A stretch of 64,000 nt of DNA from Porites lutea (taxonomy: Eukaryota; Cnidaria; Anthozoa; Scleractinia; Poritidae): positions 2,967,693 to 3,031,692 of the forward strand of contig NC_133213.1 in the NCBI RefSeq assembly GCF_958299795.1, written 5' to 3'. Made by a program: the position numbers and the translations under genes. Shown one piece after another: positions 1-9,913 of this stretch. The first letter of the stretch is position 1; the number at the start of each line of letters is the position of its first letter. A model generated the notes under the pieces. The model did no database searches. It saw nothing but the letters and a program-made list of their open reading frames with translations, and was not told where the DNA came from.

Positions 1-388
1 AATCGTTGTTACGTAACAGAACTATTATATGGGTTTGTATGGGGATTTTACCGATCGTTATTTAGGACACTGAAATAGAAATGAAAATACACCAAAAATT
101 CTTGCCTCACCTCCCTGTTTTATTCATGGTATGGTCTTAGCATCGCATAGAGAGAGCAGGTGAACAACGGCAGAACTAAAACTCGCTAGAATCGCGCTGA
201 CTAGGCCAGAAATGCTAGGATCATACATGAATAAAACAAGCAGGCAAGGTAAGAAGTTTTGAGGTATTTTTATTTTTTATTTTAGTGCCCTGAATAACTA
301 TCGCTAAAATCCCCTAACCAACCCTTATAATATTTCTGATTTCTGTTACCCAACAACGATTCTCGCTCCGGAGCTTGGGGTAACTGTG
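1..388. repeat. Foldback element FB, copy 1 (left end cut by window)
   Basis: The window opens at the inner inverted repeat AATCGTTGTTACGTAACAG; its partner (CAACAACGATT) ends near 361 and the outer arm ends near 388. The left outer arm lies outside the window. It sits on the 3' side of A1. Confidence 0.75.
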
Positions 389-1533
389 GCGTAACTAGTC
401 GTAAATTGCGTGTGGTGCGGGGTTATATCAAGCTGGATTTTAATTTTCGATTTTAGTTGCAGCTAATCTACGTGGCTTCATTAACCATTCTAAAATGTTT
501 TATTTACCTTCAAGCCAATGACTAAATGGTTTTGTAATCGTCTGCCTTGTGATAAAAAATTAATTGTCTTCTCAGCGCCATATCATGATGTGAAATAGCA
601 CTGCTACTGATGTGTTAGAAATCTCACAGCAAACTCAAGACAATATAAATGTTTGAACTTATTCCTAAGCTCATTGATTATTCATGAAAAGAAAACAAAA
701 ATAGGAAATCACTACCGTAACGGAGGTTGGAAAATATTAATTACCACAAAATTTTGCGAACTTTTATTGCTTTGACTTTCTTCAAGAATCATTGTTCATT
801 GAGAAGCCGTATCAAACACAACAGTTAGTGTTTTATCTGATATCCAGACACCTTTAAGTCGCTCCTTTCTTGAAGGATGTTCGGCTTAGCATAGTCCCTA
901 GCTGAAAATTTAGGACACGATCACACAGAATGTATTTGCTTGATATTTTATGAACTTCTCCTCACTACTTTTATAGTAAATGAATAGGGGCGACAACGGA
1001 GAATTTTAATATTGATCCTAGGGTTTAAAGGGTTAAGGATGATGACGTTGAATGCTCTTCATGATCTTTCCTTTATTAGTTAAACCCAGTACTAACATAA
1101 CAAATCGTGCATCATTTTTTCCTAATTTAAACTTAATATTTTCGTGAGGTTTATTAATCGATTCGCCAGAAAATTCTACCTTAAGTCAGACTGTTATACA
1201 TGTATGTCATTCAAAAAGGATAATCATAGAAAACTAAGAATTTCTAATTTATAGGTTACAGGTGTACGAGGTTATCTGCATACTATTGTTTTTAGATTAA
1301 AGTTCTAACTTCCGCCAATTTTTTGTCACCCAAATAAAAGTGCAATTTATAAAACAAACAAACCTAATAGCAAAAGTTACAGTACGTTTGGTGTTTTTAT
1401 ATGTAATAAAGGACGAATAAGTCTATCGTTTAAATATGACACAGGAAAACCGTTATAACTTCCTGCACGATGAGTGTACAGACTAGACAGGTCATGTCAT
1501 TTTTCAAAGGCTGATTTACTGAGTTAGTAAAAT
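389..1533. other. Left flank of A1: conserved module and A-type 3' spacer
   Basis: The shared non-coding module runs about 389-651. The hairpin and small-ORF segment that follows it in other A and C blocks is missing: about 320 bp present in the A4 block are deleted here near 655. The rest is A-type 3' spacer, also found at A4, A6 and A7. No coding region is convincing. Confidence 0.6.
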
Positions 1534-2445
1534 TTAACCTTCTTGAATCTGATTCTGACTTGCGAATATGTTGCGCAGAATGTTCTTGATAGCGCATCGG
1601 ATGTGTCTAAACTTCCAGCAGTAGACCAGAGGAAAGAGGGATGAACTCAAATATAGCAGCGTGTGAGTGTAAATTACCATATGTTCCCCCACCTCATTTC
1701 TCCGTGTCTCCAAGATCACAATAGCGATTGGCAAATGGCAGGCCAAAAACAACAGATAGGCGTAAAAGGTACCAACTGCTGTTTTTCTCACTCTTTCAAA
1801 ATTTGATCGGTTTTCTTCGTTCGGCGCCACTGCTTGGGCTGGCTGTGCATGAACTTGAACGGTGTGGCGACGTACGGCTATGTACATCTTGAAATAGATT
1901 AGACTCATGGTAAGGAGACAAACCAATCCCACAGTCACCGCTGCAAGGTTGCAAACATATCCACCGCTCAAAACACCGGTTAGAGCCAGGAAAGCACTGA
2001 GAATCCAGCTTAAGATCACTGCAGCTACAACACGCTTGTAAGTCACAAATTCTTGGTAGGTGAGAAGTTCCTGGTGTTTGAGGTGAAGGTGGATAGCAAG
2101 GAATCTGTCAACGCTGATAGCAGTGACACCGAAGAATGAAGCATAACCAAGGGTGCGTCCTATGAGGTGGAGAGCTCTATCTATATCTTTAGAAGTTTCC
2201 TGGTCGTCAGTTTGTTGTATTTGCATAATCATGCGAGCGATGTACAAAGGCTGGACAACTAATCCAATACCAAGATCAGAAACAGCCACGCTAAGAATCA
2301 ATGCTTTTAGAGTCTTTGGCAGTGATGAAGACCTTCGAAGGGCGAATATTAAGACAATGTTCAACATGATTGTTGTGTAACATGAGAAGGAATTGACTAC
2401 GACGTTTATGATGAGGCGGGGAGAGAAATCTGCTACCTCTTTCAT
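1534..2445 (-). CDS. A1: rhodopsin-like GPCR, family A
   Basis: This is a single-exon gene for a 303-residue seven-helix receptor that should sit in the plasma membrane. Visible landmarks are N29 in TM1, SDLGIG with D57 in TM2, DRF at 113-115 closing TM3, W147 in TM4, CHLP at 236-239 in TM6, and FPLVYCW from 271 followed by a basic helix 8. The TM7 asparagine of NPxxY is replaced by F. The TM3 cysteine that normally bonds extracellular loop 2 is absent, and that loop is very short. The N-terminus is short with no signal peptide. The start is the ATG of MKEVAD. A4 differs at four residues by my reading. The ligand is unknown; absence of the loop-2 disulfide and a short loop 2 recall melanocortin/MECA-type receptors, but this is only a resemblance. 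Confidence 0.9.
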   Translation of the reverse strand: MKEVADFSPRLIINVVVNSFSCYTTIMLNIVLIFALRRSSSLPKTLKALILSVAVSDLGIGLVVQPLYIARMIMQIQQTDDQETSKDIDRALHLIGRTLGYASFFGVTAISVDRFLAIHLHLKHQELLTYQEFVTYKRVVAAVILSWILSAFLALTGVLSGGYVCNLAAVTVGLVCLLTMSLIYFKMYIAVRRHTVQVHAQPAQAVAPNEENRSNFERVRKTAVGTFYAYLLFLACHLPIAIVILETRRNEVGEHMVIYTHTLLYLSSSLFPLVYCWKFRHIRCAIKNILRNIFASQNQIQEG

Positions 2446-3829
2446 TGTGTATTATAACTTCGTCTTTCCAAGAGAACGACAGCGGTGTCAGGAAGGCGTG
2501 CTCTTGAATGAATTTACGTTTATGAGGAAGACGTCGGATGAAGGATTCTCTCCCTCCACGAACGCCTCTTTCTTACTCTTTCCTTCTTACTTAGCCCACG
2601 TTCTGAAACATATGTTGGACAGTAAAAGGTTTTAAAACCCCTCAACGTCAAGGCAATTAATATTAAAAGCGCATCTCCAATAAACATCCGTCGTTTTAAG
2701 GTGGTTTCCATTATCCTGTTTTTTTTTTTCCCCACATTTAGTTTAGTGGCATGGTTTCTGTTAGCAGAATTCAAAGTTAAAGCCCTTTTTACAAACCTCA
2801 GAAAAACGAATTAAATAAACAAGAAGATTAGGTAGACTTCATATTCTCCACAGTCTTGCTTGAAGTGTACGTTTATTCTAGAAAAAGAATATTAGAAAAA
2901 AAGAGAAATTTACAAAATGATAGATCACCATACTTGTTTAAAAGAAATTGAAGATTTATCTCTCTAGGGAGCGCCAGCCTCAAGGAAAAAGGCGCCATGT
3001 TTTAATAATGTGCGCGGTCTAATCATCTGATGCCTGTAATTATGAGTAGTAAGGATGTGCAATGCAATAATAAGGAAAAAACTCAACTGTCGTAGGTCTT
3101 GTGATCTAGACTTTATGAAGGACGAGTGAATCAAATGATGCGAACGTAGATTGCCAAAATTCAGCTTTTGTTAAGATAACAAAAATGTTTGTACTTGAAA
3201 CATGCTTTATCATGCTAGAAAAAAGAAGGGTTAAATCCAGAGCAAAAATTAAACTAATTAAACAGACGCCTCTAATCTGCAATATTAAGTTACACTCTCC
3301 GGCTCCACGCCTATTTTTTGCCAGGTCACACTTATCATGATGCAGCAAATAATTCGCAGGGCTTCCAGTGAGTTAATGTATTGTTCGTGTAAATACGTTA
3401 TTTGTAGTATTCAGCAATTTCCATGTAATAATTAATTTCTTAAAGAAGCGGCGCGTCATACCACGCTACAATAACTTGTGTGCTGACTCAAGGTTAACTT
3501 TGATATGAACTTTTTCTATGACATTTTGCTCGTCCTTCTGCTTGTCAAAGGCAGAACACCTCAGCATCACATTTCTCCTTGCAACTGATCAATGCTTTAT
3601 AAAGCAGATTGGTGAAAAGAATTAAGGGTATGATTATACGTATGATATAACCCCAAGCGGGGTCCTGCCCCCCCCCCCCCCCCCCCCTCAGGGGATATAA
3701 CGCGCTGATACTTCAAAACTGCTCCCATTACTTAAAGAGAAACCGTACAGGTACACCGGATGAGGATTTTAATTTTGATATTAGAGGGTTTTGTAGGATT
3801 AATGTGAAATGGACGAAGAAGCAAATAAT
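2446..3829. other. 5' flank of A1
   Basis: This A-type upstream spacer matches 32351-33768 base for base over long runs. It holds a 20-C homopolymer at 3668-3687. It ends in the motif that closes every block (ACTTAAAGAGAAACCG... to GAAGCAAATAAT). I see no gene; short open frames are also in the A4 copy but show no protein-like features. Confidence 0.6.
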
Positions 3830-4246
3830 CACAGGTACCGCAAGCTCACGAAAGAGAATCGTTGTTACGTAACAGAACTATTATATGGGTTTGTATGGGG
3901 ATTTTACCAATCGTTATTTAGGCCACTAAAATAGAAATGAAAATACACCAAAAATTCTCACCTTGCCTCCCTGTTTTATTCATGGTATGGTCTGAGCATC
4001 GCATAGAGAGAGCAGGTGAACAACGGCAGAACCAAAACTCGCTAGAATCGCGCTGACTAGGCCAGAAATGCTAGGAACATGCCATGAATAAAACAAGCAG
4101 GCAAGGTAAAAAGTTTTGATGTATTTTTATTTTTTATTTTAGTGCCCTGAATAACTATCGCTAAAATCCCCTTTACCAACCTTTATAATATTTCTGATTT
4201 CTGTTACGCAACAACGATTCTCAGTCCGGAGCCTGGGGTACCTGTG
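3830..4246. repeat. Foldback element FB, copy 2
   Basis: Complete copy with outer arms CACAGGTACC and GGTACCTGTG and inner arms GAATCGTTGTTACG and CAACAACGATTC, on the 3' side of A2. Confidence 0.8.
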
Positions 4247-5503
4247 GCGTTACTTGTCGTAAATTGCGTGTGGTGGGGGGTTATATCAAGATGGATTTTA
4301 ATTTTCGATTTTAGCTGCAGCTAATCTACGTGGCTTCATTAACCATTCTAAAATGTTTTATCTGCCTTCAAGGCAATGACTGAACGATTTTGTAATCGTC
4401 TGCCGTGTCATAAAAAATTAATTGTCTTTTCAGCGCCATATCATGATGTGAAATAGCACTGCTAGTGATGTGTTAGAAATCTCACAGCAAACTCAAGACA
4501 ATATAAATGTTTGGACTTCGATAGATCCAAAAATAATTTAAACTTCTTTTGTATTGTACCTTAGGTGATTCCTATTGTTTCATTTCCCCAATCCTTGGGG
4601 TGAGGTGTGAATTATTGCAGTGGTCTGGCTAACGACCTCGTTCCCAGAGTCCTCCTCCGTCGAGCGAGAACGAGGTTGATTGAGTTTTTCCTAAGCTCAT
4701 TAATAATTCATAAAAAGAAAACAAAAACAGTAAATCACTACCGTAACGGAGGTTGGAAAATATTTAATACCACAAAATTTTGCGAACTTTTATTGCTTTG
4801 AATTTCTTCAGGAATCATTGTTGATTGAGAAGCTGTATCAAACACAACATTTAGTGTTTTATCTGATATCCAGACGCCTTTAAGTCGCTCCTTTCTTGAA
4901 GGATGTTCGGCTCAGCATAGTCCCTAACTGAGAACCTAGGACATCATCACACAGAATGCATTTGCCTGATATTTTATCAACTTCTCCTCACTACTTCTAT
5001 AGTAAATGAATAGGGGCGACAAAGGAGAATTTTAATTTTGATCCTATAGGACTTGAAGGGTTATCGATGATGACGATGATCGCTCTTAATTTCATGATCT
5101 TTCCTGTATTATTAAAACTAATACTTACATAACAAATCGTGCATCATTCTTTCCAACTAATTTAAAATTAATATTTTCGTGAGATGTATTAATCGATTCG
5201 CCAGAAAATTCTACCTTAAGTCAGACTGTAATACATGTATGTCATTCAAAAATGATAATTATAGAAAACTAAGAATTTTTTAATTTATAGGCTACAAATC
5301 GAATAGCAAAAGTTACAGTACGTTTAGCGTTTTTATATGTAATAAAGGACGAATAAGGCCATCAAGAACGAATAAATCGGGAAACAAACAAAAGTTTAGC
5401 TCTAACTATCGTTTAAATATGACACAGGAAAACCGTTATAACTTCCTGCACGATGCGTATGCGGACTAGAAAGGTCATGTCATTTTTCAAAGCCTGAATT
5501 AAG
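4247..5503. other. Left flank of A2: module and A-type 3' spacer
   Basis: The conserved module lies at about 4247-4510. A short hairpin (GACCTCGTTC ... GAACGAGGTT) lies near 4628-4677. The part of the flank with the small MQVFVVF reading frame is deleted here. The remainder is A-type 3' spacer. Confidence 0.55.
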
Positions 5504-5756
5504 TTAGTAAAATTTAACCTTCTTGAATCTGATTCTGACTTGCGAATATGTTGTGCGCAGAATGTTCTTGATAGCGCATCGGATGTGTCTAAACTTCAAG
5601 CAGTAAACCAGAGGAACGAGGGATGAACTCAAATATAACAGCGTCCGAGCGTAAATAAAGAAATGTTCTTTGAAATTAATCTTATTCATCTGTCCGACCA
5701 GGATCACAATAACGATTGGCAAATGGCAGGCCAAAAGCAACAGATAGACGTAAAGT
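5504..5756 (-). pseudogene. Tandem partial copy of the A2 3' end (TM6-TM7)
   Basis: Directly downstream of the ancestral A2 stop position is a second, diverged copy of the last part of the gene. It encodes a TM6-like stretch with ACHLPIVIV, a TM7-like stretch with SSSLVPLVYC and a helix-8-like RHIRCAIKN. It lies in a different reading frame from A2 and has no start of its own. The same arrangement is found after A3 and A5, so the event predates their split. Confidence 0.75.
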
Positions 5757-6668
5757 TTCGCCTTGCTGAATCTGATTCTGACTTGCGAATATGTCGCGCA
5801 GAATGTTCTTGATAGCGCATCGGATGTGTCTAAACTTCCAGCAGTAAACCAGAGGAACAAGGGATGAACTCAAATATAACAGTGTCCGAGCGTAAATCAA
5901 CAAATGTTTCATCTTATCCATCTGTCGTCCGGTCAGGATGACAATAGCGATTGGCAAATGACAGACCAAAAACAACAGATATACATAAAATGTACCAACT
6001 GCTGTTTTTCTCAGTCTTTCGAAATTTGAGTGACTTTCTACGTTCGGTGCCACTGCTTCGACTGGCTGTGCATGAACTTGAACGGTGTGGCGACGTACGA
6101 CTATGGAAATCTTGAAATAGATTAGACCCATAGCAAGGAGACAAACCAATACCACTGTCACCCCTGCAAGGTTGAAAACATTTTCGTGGCTTAAAACACC
6201 GGTTAGGGCCAGGAAAGCACTGAGAAACCAGGTTAATATCACTGCAGCTACAACACGCTTGTAAATCACAATGTCTTGGTAGGTGAGAAGTTCCTGGTGT
6301 TTGAGGTGAAGGTGGATGGCAAGGAATCTGTCAACGCTGATAGCTGTGACACCGAAGAATGAGACATAACCAAGGGTCCTTCCTATGAGGCGCAGAGCTC
6401 TATCTATATCGTTAAAATTTTCCTTGTCGTCAGTTTGTGGTATTTGCATAATCATGTGAGCGATGTACAAAGGCTGGACAACAAATCCAATACCAAGATC
6501 AGAAACAGCCAAGCTAAGGATCAATTCCTTCAGAGTCTTTGGCAGTGATGAAGTCCTTCGCAGCGCGAATATTAAGACAATGTTCAACATGATTGTTGTG
6601 TAACATGAGAAGGAATTGACTACGACGTTTATGATGAGGCGGGGAGAGATATCTCCTGCCTCTTTCAT
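5682..6668 (-). CDS. A2: rhodopsin-like GPCR, family A, stop lost, 25-residue extension
   Basis: This is a 328-residue receptor. The first 303 residues align with the other A proteins: N29, SDLGIG, DRF at 113-115, CHLP and VPLVYCW. The codon that is TAA in A3 and A5 reads GAA here (5757-5759), so translation runs 25 codons into the tandem 3' duplicate in a different frame and adds a tail with no membrane character. The ATG (MKEAGD) is shared with A5. The gene is divergent from B1. It is probably functional as a seven-helix protein, with a longer cytoplasmic tail. Confidence 0.85.
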   Translation of the reverse strand: MKEAGDISPRLIINVVVNSFSCYTTIMLNIVLIFALRRTSSLPKTLKELILSLAVSDLGIGFVVQPLYIAHMIMQIPQTDDKENFNDIDRALRLIGRTLGYVSFFGVTAISVDRFLAIHLHLKHQELLTYQDIVIYKRVVAAVILTWFLSAFLALTGVLSHENVFNLAGVTVVLVCLLAMGLIYFKISIVVRRHTVQVHAQPVEAVAPNVESHSNFERLRKTAVGTFYVYLLFLVCHLPIAIVILTGRQMDKMKHLLIYARTLLYLSSSLVPLVYCWKFRHIRCAIKNILRDIFASQNQIQQGETLRLSVAFGLPFANRYCDPGRTDE

Positions 6669-7394
6669 TGTGTATTATAACTTCGTTTTTCCAAGAGAAC
6701 GGGAGCGGAGTCAGGAAGGCATGCTTTCTTGAATGAGTTTACGTTTATGAGGAAGACGTCGGATGAAGGACTCTCCCCCTCCACGAACGCCTCTACTTAA
6801 AGTTGTTCAAAAGCGGACTCCAGATGGCCTTGATCATGAAAGACGCAACAAGGAACTGCTTAAGGATCGAACAAACGTCCTAAAGATCACGTGATGTAAC
6901 CTTACCGCTGACGATTTGAAATATGTTGCGAACTGGGGTAAATTTGGACTTTTAAAAATTTGAAAACCTCTGAACGTCAGAACAATTATATTAAAAGTCC
7001 ATTTCCAATAAACATCCGCCATTTAAAGGTGGTGTGCATCATCCTGTATTTTTTTCACATTTTGTTTATTCGAATGGTGTCTGTTAGCACAAAGTAAAAG
7101 TTACAGTCCTCCCTAGAAGCCTCAGAAAAACGAATAAACGAAAATATTTAGTTTAACTTCGTATTCTCCATCAGTTTTTCTTGAAGTCTACGTTTATTCT
7201 AGAGAAAGAAAATTGATGCTCATCTTAAAAGAGGGAAACAAAATGATAGATCACCATACTCGTTTAAAAGAAAATGAAGATTATCTCCCTAGGGAGCTCC
7301 AGCTTTAAGGCAAAAGGCACCATGTTTTAATGTGCGCGGTCTAATCATGCATGTAATCATGTGCGGTAAGGATGTGCAATTCAATACCGTAAAC
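6669..7394. other. 5' flank of A2
   Basis: A-type upstream spacer, closest to the A6 flank at 45125-45842. No gene seen. It ends where the TAAACGCC inverted-repeat element starts. Confidence 0.5.
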
Positions 7395-7779
7395 GATCTA
7401 ATAAACGCCCACTCTCAAATAAACGCCTCTTATCTCCTTACGCTGGTAAGTTAGTATTAAACGCTCCTCTCTAATGAACGCCCCCCTTGAGAATTGCCAC
7501 CAAATACTAGGAAATGGCGAAATTGAGCAAAATCAATCAATTTAACATCAGTTTGTGTATTATGTCATGTTCAATTTCTAGATAAGGCGTCAGCCCGCAG
7601 TCGAGATTCTGTTAACACAAAAACGTTTTTAGCCGAAAGCATACTGTATACAGTTTTGTTGAGTTCGTTAAAATGAGTTACGAGAATAAACGCCGCTCTC
7701 TTTTAAACGCCTCCCATCTATTAAACGTCCCCACTTGGACCCCTAAAATTAAATAAACACCCCGGGCGTTTATTAGAGT
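7395..7779. mobile_element. TAAACGCC inverted-repeat element (uninterrupted copy)
   Basis: Terminal inverted repeats are GATCTAATAAACGCCC on the left and GGGCGTTTATTAGA on the right, about 380 bp apart. Further copies of the AAACGCC motif cluster just inside both ends, as subterminal transposase-binding repeats do in many DNA transposons. There is no coding capacity, so it is a non-autonomous element. The matching element beside A6 carries 7.7 kb with the D genes in its middle. About 160 bp of A spacer is missing immediately to its right, compared with 53998 onward. Confidence 0.65.
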
Positions 7780-8181
7780 TACACCGTCCGACTCCTCCGG
7801 CTCCACCCCTGTTTTTTGCCATGTCACACTTATGAAACAGCAAATAATTCACAGGGCTTCCAGTGGGTTAATGTATTGTTTGTGTAAATACGTTATTTGT
7901 CGTATTCACCTGAATGTCCATGTACAGTGTAATAAGCTCTTAAAGTAGCGGTATGTCATACCACGCTACAATAACTTGTGTGCTGTCAAGGTACGTAAAT
8001 TTGGTATTAACCGTGACATTAACTTTTATCTAAGATATTAACTTTTCTCTGACATTGCTCGTCCTTCTGCTTGTCAAAGATAGAACACCCCCGTTTTTAA
8101 TCCATCAAGAGTGATCAGCATCACATTTCGCCTTGCAATATTGGTGACAAGAATTAAGGGTATGATTACACAAGACATAAT
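7780..8181. other. A/B spacer between mobile elements
   Basis: A-type upstream spacer shared with A3, A5 and the region before B4; near-identical to 54180-54560 apart from small indels. No gene seen. Confidence 0.45.
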
Positions 8182-8391
8182 AGGGCCATTTATACGAGGA
8201 AAAATAAGACGCGTCTTACATAAGACGCGTCTTAAATAAGACGCGAACTTTCTGTATAAACGGCACATTTCGTCTAAAATAAGACGCGGCTTAGCTAAGA
8301 CGCGTCTTATTAGATAAGACATGCTCGTATAAATGGTACAGTTCGTGTCTTATTGAAGACGCGTCTTATGTTTCCTCGTATAAATGGCCCT
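8182..8391. mobile_element. Palindromic MITE with TAAGACGCGTCTTA repeats
   Basis: The ends AGGGCCATTTATACGAGGAA and TTCCTCGTATAAATGGCCCT are perfect inverted repeats. The interior is made of the 14-bp palindrome TAAGACGCGTCTTA and variants, unusually CpG-rich for this window. The equivalent sites in the A3-B2 spacer (near 19500) and the A5-B3 spacer (near 37700) are empty. The open frame across it is a by-product of the repeats. Confidence 0.8.
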
Positions 8392-8959
8392 TATGTGCTG
8401 ATACTTCAACAACTGCTCCCCACTACTTCAGGGAAAACGCGGCACGAAATGAGAATTTAAATTTTGATATTAGGGGCTTTTTTAGGGTTAATAGGAAACG
8501 GAGGAAGTAGCAAATAATTAATTTGCAATTTAAACTACATTTAGTATTAATTGCATGCGGTGCGGGGTCGCATCCATCTGAATTTGCGGGAAGTTTACAT
8601 TTAATTTTCGATTAACATTCAGCTGAAGTTAATCCATGTGGCTACGTTAACTGTTCTCATTAAAATGTTTTATACCACCATTGTCGTCAAGCCGGTTACT
8701 GAATGATTTTGTAACTGTCCGCCTTATGATAAAAAATTAAGTGTCTTGTCAGCGCCAAATCATGATGTGAAATAACTGCTACCAAAACAATATTTTGGCG
8801 TCTGACATATAATTGTCACTTCGCATTGAATTATCACTTTGAATAATCAGCAATTAAGGCTGAACAGTTATAAAGGACGGTTTTCTAGCCCACCAGCCCA
8901 ATATTTGTTATTATGTCAGAGTACAGTATATATGACTGAAAGGCAGTCGCACCCTATAG
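8392..8959. other. Left flank and promoter region of B1
   Basis: The shared module runs about 8521-8783 in its B form, with no foldback element. Downstream is a B-specific segment conserved before all four B genes, ending in a TATA-like stretch. Confidence 0.55.
8927..8933 (+). promoter_or_regulatory. TATA-like box upstream of B1
   Basis: TATATAT lies 27-33 bp before the B1 ATG. Similar stretches sit at the same distance before B2 (21444-21450), B3 (40172-40178) and B4 (55301-55309). If used, the leader would be only a few bases long, so it may not be the real core promoter. Confidence 0.3.
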
Positions 8960-9913
8960 ATGGGAAACTCAACCGAAGATGGAAACGTTATCTCTTCCGA
9001 GGCATTTAATCGGGCGACAGTGACTATTATATTTTTCTCCCTTAATATTCTTCTTTCCATTACGACATCTCTGGGGAACACTCTGATCCTGATTGCTCTT
9101 CGCAAGGTAACTTCGCTTCATTCACCAACGAAACTGTTGTTTCAATGCCTGGCGATCACTGATCTTGGCGTTGGTCTCATTTCGCAGCCACTCTATGCCA
9201 TCTACAACATGTTTCTGATAAACTCCAACCTTAAGCTTTCGAATATCATCTCTATTCTCTACTATATAATCTGGGCTTTATCAATTTGTCTCTGTGCGGT
9301 TTCCTTGCTTACAACGACTGCTTTAAGTGTGGACAGACTTCTCGCCCTTTCGTTGAAGCTAAGGTACAGGCACGTTGTAACACTGAAGCGAGTTCGTGCA
9401 GTTGTTTTCTGCTTCTGGTTAATTCCTGTTTTGGGCATTTTCAGGTTCTTGTTCTGGGATACAAACATCGCCTTGGCAACACTTTCAGTCTCGGCAATGC
9501 TTTGTATCGTTACCTCACTTCTTTCTTACACCATCATATTTATCAAGCTGCGTCTACATCAAGCTACTGTGCACCCTACTGTGCAATGCAATGTTCATCA
9601 TGGGCAACCAATCGGAGGGGGAATTCCGGCGTTGAACATAGCACAGTTTCAAAAAACCGTTACCAGCATAGCTTTGGTGCAGTGGGCGTTAGTTATATGC
9701 TATATCCCATTTGTTATTTTAAATGCGATATTACTGTTGAATAGCGTTCTTGCCAACAGTGAGGTTTTCGGCTTGGCCTCGAATCTTGTATTTTCAACTC
9801 TCATCTTCTTAAACTCATCTCTTAACCCGTTCCTGTACTGTTGGAGGATCAAAGAAGTGGGACAAGCCGTGAAGGCCACAATCAAACAGTTGTATTGTAA
9901 TTGTTTACGCTGA
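8960..9913 (+). CDS. B1: rhodopsin-like GPCR, family B (the only intact copy)
   Basis: This single-exon gene encodes a 317-residue receptor. Landmarks are an N-glycosylation site NST at residues 3-5, GN40 in TM1, ITDLGVG with D68 in TM2, DRL at 125-127, W153 in TM4, CYIP at 247-250 in TM6 and [11 protein letters not shown] around 285-295. The C-tail has a CNC pair (313-315) that could be palmitoylated. The third loop is long and rich in H, Q and G. The TM3 disulfide cysteine is not at its usual place. The gene is divergent from A2 and convergent with C1. It is near-identical to B4 but lacks B4's frameshift. Ligand unknown. Confidence 0.9.
   Translation: MGNSTEDGNVISSEAFNRATVTIIFFSLNILLSITTSLGNTLILIALRKVTSLHSPTKLLFQCLAITDLGVGLISQPLYAIYNMFLINSNLKLSNIISILYYIIWALSICLCAVSLLTTTALSVDRLLALSLKLRYRHVVTLKRVRAVVFCFWLIPVLGIFRFLFWDTNIALATLSVSAMLCIVTSLLSYTIIFIKLRLHQATVHPTVQCNVHHGQPIGGGIPALNIAQFQKTVTSIALVQWALVICYIPFVILNAILLLNSVLANSEVFGLASNLVFSTLIFLNSSLNPFLYCWRIKEVGQAVKATIKQLYCNCLR

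Noticed and set aside
2153-2380. Plus-strand open frames opposite A genes (and similar ones opposite C genes)
   Set aside because: Antisense shadows of the receptor frames; they recur only because the receptors do.
8074-8322. 82-codon minus-strand open frame, repeated at 54504-54701
   Set aside because: It runs through the palindromic MITE; its repeated RRVL and PRLI residues come from the DNA repeat.
8960-9913. Naming a ligand class (adenosine, melanocortin or amine) for these receptors
   Set aside because: General class A motifs and a short loop 2 are visible, but no ligand-specific residues can be claimed without alignment.
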